Shown here piece by piece: positions 6,984 to 15,975 of a stretch of 33,941 nucleotides of DNA. Under the pieces are notes generated by a model that worked only from the letters and a program-made list of their open reading frames with translations, ran no database searches and was not told where the DNA came from. Source of the stretch: Sandaracinobacter neustonicus (GTDB taxonomy: Bacteria; Pseudomonadota; Alphaproteobacteria; Sphingomonadales; Sphingomonadaceae); the NCBI RefSeq assembly GCF_006385875.1, contig NZ_VFSU01000004.1, positions 1 to 33,941 on the forward strand, in the 5' to 3' direction. How positions within the stretch are numbered: position 1 is the stretch's first letter; every line of letters begins with the position of its first letter. The translations under genes and the position numbers were made by a program.

Positions 6984-8254
6984 CCGATGACGCAACTCCC
7001 CCTGTTCCGGCCCCCGGTGCCGCTATGGATCGCCGGATCGAGCGGCGGCGGCCGCGCTGGCCGCTGCTGCTGGCGGCGATTGCGCTGCCGCTGGCCGGGG
7101 TGGTGATCTGGCGGATGCTGCCGGAAAGCGGCTCCACGGATATCGCGGCGGCGGATATCCGCATCGGCACGGTTCAGCGTGCGGCTTTCAACGATTATCT
7201 GCCGGTGCGCGCCACCGTTGCCCCGCGCCTGACCACTCTGGTGGGGGCGATGGCGGGCGGTCAGGTGGAGCGGTTGCACGCGCAGGACGGCGATCTGGTG
7301 GCGGCGGGGCAGCCGCTGGCCACGCTCTCCAACGCGGAACTGAAGCTGGATGTGTTGTCACGCGAAGCGCAGATCGCCGGGCAGTTGGGCGACCTGTCCG
7401 GGCAGGATCTGGCCTTGCAGCGCGACAAGCAGGGCCGCGCGGCGGAACTCGCGCAGGCGAATTACGACCTGATCCGCGCCCGACGTGACCTGTCCATCCG
7501 CCAGCAACTGCATGCGGAAGGCTTTGTCTCTGACGCAGGGGTGGAGAGTTTTGCCGAGGAAACCGCCTATCGGCAGCAGCGGCTGAAGCAGTTGCAGGGC
7601 GCGCAGGGGCGCGAGGCCGGGATCAGCGCCACGCAGGGGCAGCGGCTGGCGGATACGCGGCAGCGGCTGGCGGGCAATTTGTCTGCCGTGCGCGCCAGCC
7701 TTGATGCGCTGGTGATCCGCGCGCCGGCGGCCGGGCGTCTGGTGAATTTCAGCATCCAGCCGGGGCAGGCGCTTAAGGCGGGCGATCCGGCGGGACAGGT
7801 GGACAGCGAAGGCCTTTGGAAGCTGGAGGCCGATGTGGACGAATATTATCTGGGCCGGGTGGCACCCGGGCAGAAGGGCCGCACCACCGAAGGCGCGCCG
7901 CTGAGCGTGCTGAAGGTGTTGCCCGCCGTGAAGGACGGGCGCTTCCGCACCGAATTGCTGTTCGAAGGCGCGGCCCCGCCGGGGTTGAAGCGCGGGCAGA
8001 CGGTGGATGTGCGGGTGACGCTGGGCAGCAGCGGCGTGGCCACGGTGGCCCCCGTGGGCGGCTGGCTGGATTCCGGCGCGGGCGGCACGGTGTTCGTGCT
8101 GGACGCGGACGGCCGCCATGCCCGCCGCCGCGACGTGAAGATCGGCCGCCGCACGCCCGAGCAGGCCGAGATCCTCTCCGGGCTGGAACCGGGCGACCGC
8201 ATCATCCTCAGCAGCACGCCCGCGACGCGCGGCGATGTTCTTAACATTCGATAA
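6968..8254 (+). CDS. HlyD/MFP-family periplasmic adaptor subunit
   Basis: This is the membrane-fusion protein that should link the inner-membrane ABC transporter to the TolC-like channel. From 6968 the product has 428 residues: a cytoplasmic, Arg-rich stretch (DRRIERRRPRW), one membrane anchor at about 31-48, a first half-lipoyl segment (GGQVERLHAQDGDLV), a long alpha-hairpin coiled coil (about 120-230), a second lipoyl half (IRAPAAGRLVNFSIQPG) and a beta-barrel domain. Start choice is open: ATG at 6968 or 6971 sits inside a palindrome, and 6914 and 7025 are also in frame. No strong ribosome binding site is visible. It is the first gene of a four-gene operon. Confidence 0.9.
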   Translation: MMTEQSDDATPPVPAPGAAMDRRIERRRPRWPLLLAAIALPLAGVVIWRMLPESGSTDIAAADIRIGTVQRAAFNDYLPVRATVAPRLTTLVGAMAGGQVERLHAQDGDLVAAGQPLATLSNAELKLDVLSREAQIAGQLGDLSGQDLALQRDKQGRAAELAQANYDLIRARRDLSIRQQLHAEGFVSDAGVESFAEETAYRQQRLKQLQGAQGREAGISATQGQRLADTRQRLAGNLSAVRASLDALVIRAPAAGRLVNFSIQPGQALKAGDPAGQVDSEGLWKLEADVDEYYLGRVAPGQKGRTTEGAPLSVLKVLPAVKDGRFRTELLFEGAAPPGLKRGQTVDVRVTLGSSGVATVAPVGGWLDSGAGGTVFVLDADGRHARRRDVKIGRRTPEQAEILSGLEPGDRIILSSTPATRGDVLNIR

Positions 8255-8271
8255 ACGAACAGGAAGTCAGC

Positions 8272-8952
8272 ATGATTCGGCTTGAAAACATCCAGCGCCG
8301 CTATGTCTCTGACGAAGTGGAGACGACGGCGTTGAAGGACATCCATCTGCACGTGGAGGCGGGCGAGTTCCTGGCCATCATGGGGCCTTCGGGCTGCGGC
8401 AAATCCACCTTGCTGAACACGTTGGGCACGGTGGATCGGCCGACGGGCGGGCGGTATTTGTTTGGCGACCGCGATCTGGCGGCGCTGAACGAAGCCGATC
8501 TGGCACGCTTCCGCGCCGAAACGCTGGGCTTCGTGTTCCAGAGCTTCAACCTGATCGACGAGCTGACCATAGAGGAGAATGTGGCGCTGGGCATCGCCTA
8601 TCGCCGCGATGCCGCCGGCAACCGGCGGGACCGGGTGGCGGCCGCGATGGACCGGGTGGGGATCGCCCACCGGGCGCGGCATTTCCCGCACCAGCTGTCC
8701 GGCGGGCAGCAGCAGCGCGCGGCGATCGCGCGGGCCATCGTCGGCAATCCGAAGCTGATCCTGGCCGACGAACCGACCGGCAATCTGGACACGGAAAATG
8801 GCGCGCAGGTGATGAACATCCTGACGGCGCTGAACAATGCGGGTGCGACCATCGTGATGGTGACCCATTCGCCCAGCCACGCCGACATCGCCACGCGGCG
8901 GATCGACATGCTGGACGGGCGCATCGTCGCCTCTGCCACCCGCGCGATTTGA
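8272..8952 (+). CDS. ABC transporter ATP-binding protein (MacB/LolD type)
   Basis: This is the ATPase of the tripartite exporter. All nucleotide-binding motifs are intact in 226 residues: Walker A GPSGCGKST (38-46), Q-loop FVFQSFNLI, signature LSGGQQQRAAIARA, Walker B LILADEPTGNLD, and the switch His in MVTHSPSHA. The sequence type is that of LolD/MacB-like ATPases, which drive mechanotransmission on periplasmic cargo rather than classical transmembrane export. It lies 17 bases after the adaptor gene, with AGGAAG upstream of the ATG, and 10 bases before the permease. Confidence 0.95.
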   Translation: MIRLENIQRRYVSDEVETTALKDIHLHVEAGEFLAIMGPSGCGKSTLLNTLGTVDRPTGGRYLFGDRDLAALNEADLARFRAETLGFVFQSFNLIDELTIEENVALGIAYRRDAAGNRRDRVAAAMDRVGIAHRARHFPHQLSGGQQQRAAIARAIVGNPKLILADEPTGNLDTENGAQVMNILTALNNAGATIVMVTHSPSHADIATRRIDMLDGRIVASATRAI

Positions 8953-8962
8953 GGAGAGAGCC

Positions 8963-11386
8963 ATGAACCGTTTCGGCTTCCAGTCGCTCTATCGCTCGCT
9001 CAGCCGCCACAAGCTCTATGCCGCGCTGAACATCGGCGGGCTTGCGGTGGGCATCGCCGTGTTCCTGATCCTCTCCCTGTTCGTGCGGTTCGAGACCAGC
9101 TTTGAAAAATGGCTGCCGCACGCTGACGAGCTGTATCTGGTGCAGAGCGAGTGGACGGTGCCCGACAGCCCGGTGCAGGGGGCCTATCCCTATACGATGT
9201 CGGGCCTGCTGGAGCAGATGCGCGAGGATTTTCCGGGGCTTCTGGGCACCCGAATCCGTGGCGGGGAGCGCGGCGGCAGCGTGATTCAAGGCGGTGTCGC
9301 CACGATGGAGGATGTGGCGCAGGTGGACAGCAGCTTCTTCCAGCTGTTCAATCTGCCGATGCTGAGCGGGGAGGGCAAGGCGCTGGCTGACCCCTCCGTC
9401 ACGCTGATCAGCCGGTCCACCGCGCGGAAATATTTCGGAGACGCCAACCCGCTGGGGCGGACGATGACGATCGCCTTCGACGAGCCGAAACTCTATCGCG
9501 TGGCGGGGGTATTCGAAGATTTGCCCGCGAACACCGACCTGAAGGCCTCCATCCTGATCAACATGCCGGCGACGCCACCGCCCGGTGCTGCGGATTACTG
9601 GTTCCACTGGGGCAGCACCTCTTTGCGGACCTATTTGCGCTTTCCCGACGCAGAGGCCGCGCGCGCCTTCGAGAAGCGGATGCCGGAGTTTGTGAACCGG
9701 CGCGGTGCGGCGTATCTTGGCGAAAAGCCCAGCGAGATCATGGCGATTTCGCTACTGCCGCTGACTCGCGCGCATCTGCAGCCGGCGGGGCAGGAAAGCG
9801 CCAGCCGCAAGCTGACGGTGGCGGCGCTGGGGATCGTCGGGCTGCTGACGCTGCTGATCGCCATCGTGAATTATGTGAACCTTGCCACCGCGAGGGCCGG
9901 GCTTCGCGCGCGGGAAGTGGCGATGCGAAAGGTGCTGGGGGCGGATCGCGGCGCGCTGATCCGCCAGTTTCTCGGCGAAGCGGTGCTGACGGTGGCGGTG
10001 GCTGCCTTTCTGGGGCTGATCCTTGCCGAGCTTGGCCTGCCGCTGGTGAACGCGGCTGGCGGGCTGAGCCTGACCTTACCTTATGCCATCGTGGTGCCGG
10101 GGCTGCTGTTGCTGGCGCTGATCGTGGGCGTGGCGGCGGGCTTCTATCCCGCGCTGATGCTCTCGCGCTTCCCGGCGGCGTCCGTGCTGGCCTCTGCCCG
10201 TTCGCCGGGCGGGGGGCGTGCAGGCACGCGGGCGCGCGAACTGCTGGTGGTGCTGCAGTTCGGGCTGGCGATTGCCTTCATCATCGGCACCATGGTGCTG
10301 TCTGCGCAAACGCGGCATGTGCGCACATCCGATCTGGGCTTCCGGCGCGACGGGCTGCTGGTGGTGCAATCGCTGGCGGACAGCGGAGTGACGGAGGCGC
10401 AGGCGCGGCAGATCGTGACGGCGCTGCGGGCGTTGCCGGGGGTGAAGGCCGTGGGCGTGTCCGACACGGCGGCCGGCGGCGGTGGCAACAACAACACCGA
10501 CAGCGTGGCGATCCCCGGACGTCCGGGTTCCGGGCCATCGCTCAGGCGTCTGACCATCGGGCCGGGCTTTTTCGAAGCCTATGCCCCGCGCCTTGTCGCC
10601 GGTCGTCTGTTCGACGACGCCTATGGCGCGGACAACAACAGTGGCTGGCGCGACGGGTTGCCGCGCAACATCGTCATCAACCGCAAGGCGGTAAGCACGC
10701 TGGGCTTCGCCAGCCCCGAGGAGGCCATCGGCAAAACGGTGGGCGGCAAGCAGCCGCGCACCATCGTCGGCGTGATCGACGAGCTGCGCTTCTTCACGCC
10801 CCGTCTGCCGGACGATCCGACCTATTATGTCTATTACCGCGACAGCCCCGGCGAATCCTTCGCCACCATCCGCTACAGCGGCGACGCGCAAGCCATGGAG
10901 CAGGCGGTGGGCGATCTGTGGCGGAGGATGGCCCCGCAGGTGCCGCTGAACGCCCGCACGGCGGACAGCCTGTTCAACGAATTTTATCAGGCGGATGACC
11001 GGGCGACGCGGCTGTTCGCCATCGGTTCGGGGCTGGCGGTGCTGATCGGTTGCGTCGGCCTGTGGGGGCTGGCCTCGTTCAACACGCAGCGGCGGGTGAA
11101 GGAAATCGGCATCCGCAAGACGCTGGGGGCCTCTTCCACCGACGTGGCGAAGCTGCTGGTGGGGCAGTTCCTCCGCCCGGTGCTGATCGCCAATCTGGTC
11201 GCATGGCCGCTGGCCTTCGTGGCGATGCGGGCCTGGCTGGCGGGGTTTGATGACCGGGTGGCGCTGTCGCCATTGTTCTTCATCGGGGCGACGCTGGCGG
11301 CGACGCTGATTGCAGTGCTCACGGTGCTGGCGCAATCGCTGCGCGCCAGCCGGGCCGCGCCGTCTTGGGCGCTTCGCCATGAATAG
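8963..11386 (+). CDS. ABC transporter permease, MacB/FtsX type, two FtsX domains
   Basis: The 807-residue permease has an N-terminal membrane helix (about 18-40) followed by a MacB-like periplasmic domain, three helices of a first FtsX domain (about 285-420, containing YVNLATARAGLRAREVAMRK), then a second periplasmic domain and a second FtsX domain (about 680-800, with FNTQRRVKEIGIRKTLGA). The duplicated architecture, with a separate ATPase, is the form found for macrolide-export-like permeases next to NtrC-type regulators. Substrates of such systems are mostly unknown; peptides, lipids or stress-released envelope components are possible. An AGGAGAGAG ribosome binding site precedes the ATG. 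Its 3' end overlaps the TolC-like gene by 8 bases. Confidence 0.93.
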   Translation: MNRFGFQSLYRSLSRHKLYAALNIGGLAVGIAVFLILSLFVRFETSFEKWLPHADELYLVQSEWTVPDSPVQGAYPYTMSGLLEQMREDFPGLLGTRIRGGERGGSVIQGGVATMEDVAQVDSSFFQLFNLPMLSGEGKALADPSVTLISRSTARKYFGDANPLGRTMTIAFDEPKLYRVAGVFEDLPANTDLKASILINMPATPPPGAADYWFHWGSTSLRTYLRFPDAEAARAFEKRMPEFVNRRGAAYLGEKPSEIMAISLLPLTRAHLQPAGQESASRKLTVAALGIVGLLTLLIAIVNYVNLATARAGLRAREVAMRKVLGADRGALIRQFLGEAVLTVAVAAFLGLILAELGLPLVNAAGGLSLTLPYAIVVPGLLLLALIVGVAAGFYPALMLSRFPAASVLASARSPGGGRAGTRARELLVVLQFGLAIAFIIGTMVLSAQTRHVRTSDLGFRRDGLLVVQSLADSGVTEAQARQIVTALRALPGVKAVGVSDTAAGGGGNNNTDSVAIPGRPGSGPSLRRLTIGPGFFEAYAPRLVAGRLFDDAYGADNNSGWRDGLPRNIVINRKAVSTLGFASPEEAIGKTVGGKQPRTIVGVIDELRFFTPRLPDDPTYYVYYRDSPGESFATIRYSGDAQAMEQAVGDLWRRMAPQVPLNARTADSLFNEFYQADDRATRLFAIGSGLAVLIGCVGLWGLASFNTQRRVKEIGIRKTLGASSTDVAKLLVGQFLRPVLIANLVAWPLAFVAMRAWLAGFDDRVALSPLFFIGATLAATLIAVLTVLAQSLRASRAAPSWALRHE

Positions 11387-12626
11387 GCTGTTGCTTGTGC
11401 TGCTGCTGGGGCTGTCCACCCCGGCGGCGGCGGAAACGCTGGGCGAGGCGATTGGCCGCGCCGTTGCCGGGAACCCCACGCTGGCGGCGGCTCGCGCCCG
11501 GCAGGATGCGCGGGCCGAAGCCCCGGCGCAGGCGCGGGCTGCCGCGCTGCCCAGCGCTGCCGTGGAAGGCGCGGTGGACTATGACCGGGAGAGCGACGGG
11601 CGCACGGCCGATGTCGCGGTGACAGCGGCGATGCCGATCTGGACCGGCGGGCGGGTGGAGTCCGCGCTGCGGGTGGCGAAGGCCGAGGTGAAGGCGGGCG
11701 AGGAGGAGTTGCGCGACGCACAAGCCGGGCTGCTGGCCGAGGTGGTGCTGAGCTATGCCGACCTTCTGTATCAGCAGCAGGCGGTGGAGGTGGCGAAGCT
11801 GGGGATCGGCCGTCTGGACCGGCAGGTGGCGGAGGCGCAATCGCGCTATCGGCTGGGGCAGGCGACCCGCACCGACGTGGCGCAGCTGGAGGCGCAACGG
11901 GCCAGCATGGCGGCGGCGCTGGCTGAGGCGGAAGGGGCGCTGGCCGATGCGACGGCGCGTTACACCGCCACCATTGGCGAGCCGCAGGGTGCGCTGAGCG
12001 CAGATATCTCGCCGCCTTCGGGCCTGCCCGCGACACTGGCCGAAGCACGGGGCGCGGCGGCAACCGCGAACCCGCTGCTGCTGCGGCAGCAGCAGCTGGT
12101 GGAAGCGGCGCGCGCCGGGATCGACCGCGAACGGGCTGAACGCGCACCCGCCATCGATCTGGCGGGGCGCTATGGCCGGGGCACGATGCTGGACAATCGC
12201 CCCGGCGCAGCGTTCGAAACCGCCTCTGTGGGGGTTGCGCTGCGGCTGCCGCTGCTGAGCGGGGGGATGGTGCGATCCCGCGTGCGGGAAGCGCAGGCCA
12301 TGCACAGGGCGGAGCAATTCGAATATGAAGCCGTCGGCCGCAGCACGACGCAATCGGCTGACTCCGCGTGGGCGGCGCTGTTGGCGGCTCGCAACGGCTT
12401 GTCTGCCAACCAGTTGGGGTTACAGGCGGCCGAGGTGGCGCTGGCGGGGGTGCGGTCCGAATATCGCTATGGCCTGCGCTCCACGCTGGACATCCTTGTG
12501 GCGGACCAGAGCCTGACGGCGGCGCAACTGGCGGTCGCCCGAAGCCGCCGCGACCTGCTGCTGGCCGAGACAGATCTGCTGCGCGTGTCCGGGCGGCTGG
12601 ATACGGGCAGTTACGCGGGGAGTTGA
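11379..12626 (+). CDS. TolC-family outer membrane efflux protein
   Basis: This is the outer-membrane channel of the exporter. From ATG 11379 the product has 415 residues with a clear Sec signal peptide (MNRLLLVLLLGLSTPAAA, cut near AAA-E). The rest is the duplicated TolC/OEP pattern: long Ala/Glu/Gln/Arg-rich alpha-hairpins (for example AEVVLSYADLLYQQQAVEVA and the second-half LLAARNGLSANQLGLQAAEV) alternating with beta-strands, and the terminal STLDILVADQSLTAAQ block. The start overlaps the permease stop, and an upstream in-frame ATG at 11310 would remove the signal peptide from the N-terminus. It is the last gene of the operon. Confidence 0.93.
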   Translation: MNRLLLVLLLGLSTPAAAETLGEAIGRAVAGNPTLAAARARQDARAEAPAQARAAALPSAAVEGAVDYDRESDGRTADVAVTAAMPIWTGGRVESALRVAKAEVKAGEEELRDAQAGLLAEVVLSYADLLYQQQAVEVAKLGIGRLDRQVAEAQSRYRLGQATRTDVAQLEAQRASMAAALAEAEGALADATARYTATIGEPQGALSADISPPSGLPATLAEARGAAATANPLLLRQQQLVEAARAGIDRERAERAPAIDLAGRYGRGTMLDNRPGAAFETASVGVALRLPLLSGGMVRSRVREAQAMHRAEQFEYEAVGRSTTQSADSAWAALLAARNGLSANQLGLQAAEVALAGVRSEYRYGLRSTLDILVADQSLTAAQLAVARSRRDLLLAETDLLRVSGRLDTGSYAGS

Positions 12627-12652
12627 GGGAAGGGCGGGATCGACCGTCGGAT

Positions 12653-12847
12653 TCAGACGATCTGCAGCTCAACACTGCGCCCGCCCGAAAGGCGGAAGCT
12701 GAAGGTCAGCATGATCGGGCTGCCTTTGAACGCGCCAGCCACTCTGGCCGTAACGCGATAGCAGTCGCCATCGGCATCAATTGACAGCGGTGTGTTGATC
12801 GCCTTGGGAGCATGTTGCGGCAAAGCTACCGTTTCTGTTTCGCGCAC
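12653..12847 (-). pseudogene. C-terminal remnant of NTF2/SnoaL-like gene
   Basis: The 64-codon frame ends in a normal stop and encodes, from about residue 14 on, the C-terminal half of a nuclear-transport-factor-2-like fold protein: PLSIDADGDCYRVTARVAG, then GSPIMLTFSFRLSGGR. Full-length small SnoaL-like proteins have about 110-120 residues; the first half is missing. The missing part is replaced by the 3' end of the MFS gene, whose reading frame runs through the junction in another frame. I read this as a deletion scar. Recognition is from memory of the family pattern. Confidence 0.5.
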
Positions 12848-13985
12848 TCCTGATCGTCAGAAGGACGGCGGCCAGCCCCACGGCCGAGGTTGCGGCCCCG
12901 GCGACGGCCACAATGGGAAGGCCCAGCCCGCTGGCGATCACGCCGCCGCCCAGCGCCGCGCCGAACGCATTGCCAAGGTTGAATGCGCCGATGTTCACGG
13001 CGGACGCCAGGTTGGGCGCGTCCGCCGCCGCGGACATCACCCGCACCTGCAATGGCGGCACCAGTGCGAAGCTGGCGACGCCCCACAGGAAGATCAGCAC
13101 CGCGCTCGGCACTGCAACGGGCATCAGCATCGCAAACAGCAGCAGGATCGCCGTCAGCGCCGCCAGCGTCACGGCGAGCGTCAGATCGACGGAGCGATCC
13201 GCGAACCGGCCGCCCAGCCAGTTGCCGACCGTGAGGCCGACCCCGTAAGTCACCAGCATCGCCGTGACGAAGCCGAGGGACGCATGCGTCACGTCGCGCA
13301 GGATCGGCACGATGTAGGTGAACACCGTGAACATCGCGCTCGATCCGATCACCGTCAGCGCCAGCGCCCCCAGCACGACCGGGCGCGTCAGCACCCGCAG
13401 CTCCGCCAGCGCATTGCCGCTGGTGGTGACCGGCAGCGCGGGCAGCGTGACGCGCAGCGCTGCCATTGTCACGACGCCAAGGGCGGCAATGCCCCAGAAG
13501 GACGCGCGCCAGCCGGCATGCTCGCCCGCCCATGTCGCCAGCGGCACACCGACGATGTTGGCGATGGTAAGCCCCATGAACATCGCAGCCACCGCAGCCG
13601 CCCGCCGGTTGGGCGGCACGAGACTCGCCGCGACGATGGAGCCGACGCCGAAGAAGGCACCATGATTGAATGAGGTAAGCACGCGTGCGGCGAGCAGCAT
13701 GCCGTAGCTGGCCGACAGCGCCGACAGGAGGTTGCCGAGCGTGAAGATGGCGGCAAGGCCGATCAGCAGCGTGCGGCGGGGCATCCGCCCGGTCGTCAGG
13801 GTCATCAGCGGCGCGCCGATCACCACGCCCAGCGCATAGGCGCTGATCAGCAGCCCGGCGCGTGGGATGGAGACGTCGAGATCGGCGGCGATGACGGGTA
13901 GCAGCCCCATGGGCGCGAACTCGGTCACGCCGATGCCGAAGGCGCCGATCGACAGCGCCATTATCCCCGGATTGAAGTTGCGCAT
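12777..13985 (-). CDS. MFS transporter, DHA1 (AraJ/YdhP-like) family
   Basis: This is an inner-membrane, proton-driven exporter of 402 residues with twelve predicted helices. N-terminal blocks are FGIGVTEFAPMGLLPVIAADL and, between helices 2 and 3, the motif A-like GRMPRRTLL; helix 4 has LLAARVLTSFNHGAFFGVG, typical of the arabinose/sugar-efflux DHA1 group. The last 20 or so residues (NRNGSFAATCSQGDQHTAVN) are hydrophilic and run over the start of an NTF2-like gene remnant, so the original C-terminus may have been altered. It is divergent from a LysR-type gene, the usual arrangement for these exporters. The natural substrate is unknown. Confidence 0.9.
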   Translation of the reverse strand: MRNFNPGIMALSIGAFGIGVTEFAPMGLLPVIAADLDVSIPRAGLLISAYALGVVIGAPLMTLTTGRMPRRTLLIGLAAIFTLGNLLSALSASYGMLLAARVLTSFNHGAFFGVGSIVAASLVPPNRRAAAVAAMFMGLTIANIVGVPLATWAGEHAGWRASFWGIAALGVVTMAALRVTLPALPVTTSGNALAELRVLTRPVVLGALALTVIGSSAMFTVFTYIVPILRDVTHASLGFVTAMLVTYGVGLTVGNWLGGRFADRSVDLTLAVTLAALTAILLLFAMLMPVAVPSAVLIFLWGVASFALVPPLQVRVMSAAADAPNLASAVNIGAFNLGNAFGAALGGGVIASGLGLPIVAVAGAATSAVGLAAVLLTIRSARNRNGSFAATCSQGDQHTAVN

Positions 13986-14079
13986 CAGATGACCTTTGCA
14001 GCACGTTTGCTATGCAGGCGCACAAATGATGCGCTATGTCCGGCTGGAATAGCCCGTGCTGGCGCGAAGGATTTTTGCA

Positions 14080-14982
14080 ATGGACACAAAGCTGGCGGGC
14101 GTGGATCGTGCCCGGGCGCTCGCCCTGTTCGCCACGGTCGTGGATCAGGGCAGCTTTTCCGCCGCCGGGCGGGTGCTGGGCCTCAGCCCGTCTGCGGTCA
14201 GCCGCGCGGTGGACCGGATCGAGGAACGGCTGGGCGTGCGCCTTCTGCTGCGCTCGACACGCGCGCTGTCTCCCACGGCCGAGGGTCAGGCCTATCTGCT
14301 CGCGGCGCGGCGCATCCTGCTCGATCTTGACGAGGCGGAGCAGCAGATCGCCGATCAGGGCGCGCCGCGCGGGCGACTGCGGATCAGCGCGGCGCTGTCA
14401 CACGGGCGGCTCTGCATCGTGCCGCTGCTGGGCGACTTCGCCGCGCTCTATCCTCACATCCTGATCGACATCGCCCTGACCGACGCGCTGGTGGACATCG
14501 CGGCCGGTGAGGCGGATATCGCCGTGCGCTTCGGTCCGCTGGCAGACAGCATGCTGACGGCGCGCAAGCTGGGCGAAACGCGCAGGGTCATCGTCGCCTC
14601 GCCAGCCTATCTTGCCCGCCAAGGAACGCCGCTGGTGCCGGAGGATCTGCATCAGCACCCCTGCCTCAACTTCAGCTTCCGCCGCGCGGAGCCGGTCTGG
14701 CCATTCCGCCGCGAAGGAACGGATTTTGCGCTGAGCGTGAAGGGCCGGATCGAGGCGAACAATGGCGAAACGCTGGGGCAACTCGCCGCGAGCGGCGTCG
14801 GCATCGCCCGTGTTGGCGCATTCAGCGTCGCCGACGAGATCGCGCAGGGGCGACTGGTGCCGATCCTCGAAGACTATAATCCGGGGGATGTCGAACTGAT
14901 CCACGCCGTGTTCGTGGGCGGGGCGAACATCCCGGCACGCGTGCGGGCGTTCGTGGACTTTCTGGCCAGTAGATTACGGTGA
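14080..14982 (+). CDS. LysR-family transcriptional regulator
   Basis: The 300-residue protein has an N-terminal winged helix-turn-helix (ALFATVVDQGSFSAAGRVLGLSPSAVSRAVDRIEERLGVRLL spans about residues 12-54) and a periplasmic-binding-protein-like effector domain from about 95, with the CrgA/PA0477-type pattern (GRLRISAALSHGR; ADIAVRFGPLADS). The start at 14080 has GAAGGA about 9 bases upstream; an earlier ATG at 14056 lacks one. It probably controls the divergent MFS gene; the 94-base intergenic region contains GCGCATCA at 13980-13987 and its complement TGATGCGC at 14027-14034, but no site is proven. Confidence 0.93.
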   Translation: MDTKLAGVDRARALALFATVVDQGSFSAAGRVLGLSPSAVSRAVDRIEERLGVRLLLRSTRALSPTAEGQAYLLAARRILLDLDEAEQQIADQGAPRGRLRISAALSHGRLCIVPLLGDFAALYPHILIDIALTDALVDIAAGEADIAVRFGPLADSMLTARKLGETRRVIVASPAYLARQGTPLVPEDLHQHPCLNFSFRRAEPVWPFRREGTDFALSVKGRIEANNGETLGQLAASGVGIARVGAFSVADEIAQGRLVPILEDYNPGDVELIHAVFVGGANIPARVRAFVDFLASRLR

Positions 14983-15534
14983 CTGGCGCGCGCGGGGAGA
15001 GGCAACTGACGGCAGTCGCCGACATTGCGGATTTTGCCGGGGTGGGAATCACTGGCTGATGCCTGCCGGTCGTTCATTGGGCTGAACCGGCTTCCCGGGG
15101 ATCGCGGGAAACCGGAATGTCCAGATTTCGGTCCGTTCCGACAGCGTCCTCGCCCCCGCTATCCACGACCGGCAGTTGGCGGAGCATAGCGTGAAGCGCA
15201 TTGCCGGCACCGATCCGGATCGTCCGCATCAGCAGGGCGCGGCTGTGCTTGAAGGTGAAGGGCCGGTGCTGCTGGATGCTGGACGAGAGTAGCTGCGCAT
15301 AAGCGCTCTCGCCATTATCTGAACGGCCTCGCAACCATGTCACGCGACGCGGGATGCAGGTTCGGCCAACAATCCGGACATTCGACAGGGTTCCATCATC
15401 GGCGATAAGCCGCTGTTCCGTTGAGGCTCGATTGGCATCCACGTTCGCCCTGTCGCCGATAGCATGCTGAAGCACGCCCCACACAGATCCCTCTTTGCTT
15501 GCCGATTGCACTTGGGCCGGCGTGCGCGCTACGC
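14983..15534. other. 552-base stretch without a convincing gene
   Basis: The only sizeable open frame is on the minus strand, 15074-15511 (145 codons). Its product (start MQSASKEGSVWGV, middle FTFKHSRALLMRTIRIG, end SRDPREAGSAQ) resembles no family I know and has no clear ribosome binding site. It would be transcribed away from the Lrp-type gene, whose upstream region it covers. It may be a decayed gene, a real orphan, or chance, as open frames are common at this GC content. No terminator or repeat is evident. Confidence 0.4.
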
Positions 15535-15975
15535 ATGGCCATGGCCACAGATCTCGATCCGGTCGATCGGAACATTCTGCGCATCCTCCGACGATCCGCG
15601 CGGATTCCGATCAGCCTGCTGGCGACGGAGGTTGGCCGGTCGCGCACGGCGGTGCAGGCCCGGATCGAACGGCTTGAAAAGGCCGGCGTGATCCGCGGTT
15701 ACAGCGTGATTTTGGGGGACGCCTCTGATCATGTGGGCGCCTTCATTACCGTCTATCTGCATCAGCGGCTGGTGCCGGAACCGGTTCTGGAACGGCTGCG
15801 CGCCATGCCCGAAGTGCTGGGCTGTTACCGTGTGACGGGCGATGCCGATCTGGTTGTGACGATGAAGGCGATCCCGCTTGATGAATTGCGCCAAGCCTGC
15901 GGTCGAATCTGGTCCATTCCCGAGATCAAATCGACAGACACCTCGCTGGTGTTTGACGCTTTCATTACCCCCTAG
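15535..15975 (+). CDS. Lrp/AsnC-family transcriptional regulator
   Basis: This is an amino-acid-responsive DNA-binding protein of 146 residues. The N-terminal helix-turn-helix is typical (LDPVDRNILRILRRSARIPI, then LATEVGRSRTAVQARIERLE, and GVIRGYSVIL), followed by a RAM effector/oligomerisation domain with VLGCYRVTGDADLVV. Two starts (15535 and 15541) are possible, as the sequence reads ATGGCCATGGCC; an ATG at 15499 adds an unrelated leader. It is tail to tail with the aminotransferase gene, overlapping by 4 bases. Control of that amino-acid operon or of nearby catabolic genes is plausible. Confidence 0.92.
   Translation: MAMATDLDPVDRNILRILRRSARIPISLLATEVGRSRTAVQARIERLEKAGVIRGYSVILGDASDHVGAFITVYLHQRLVPEPVLERLRAMPEVLGCYRVTGDADLVVTMKAIPLDELRQACGRIWSIPEIKSTDTSLVFDAFITP

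Noticed and set aside
10076-11479. 467-codon minus-strand frame inside the permease gene
   Set aside because: It is antisense to the second half of the permease and is rich in His, Arg and Gln, as expected for a mirror of GC-biased codons.
10987-12675. 562-codon minus-strand frame opposite the permease and TolC-like genes
   Set aside because: The product is almost entirely Pro, Arg, Ala and Ser, without domains, and it opposes two well-supported genes.
13980-14034. GCGCATCA / TGATGCGC inverted repeat between the MFS and LysR genes as a LysR operator
   Set aside because: The arms are 39 bases apart and one overlaps the MFS start codon; no convincing T-N11-A core, so it is mentioned but not called.
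14085-14097. CACAAAGCTGGCG at the start of the LysR gene, matching part of the 17-base regulon box
   Set aside because: It lies in codons 2-6 of a recognised gene, has no CTACCC copies upstream, and matches only 13 bases; taken as chance.
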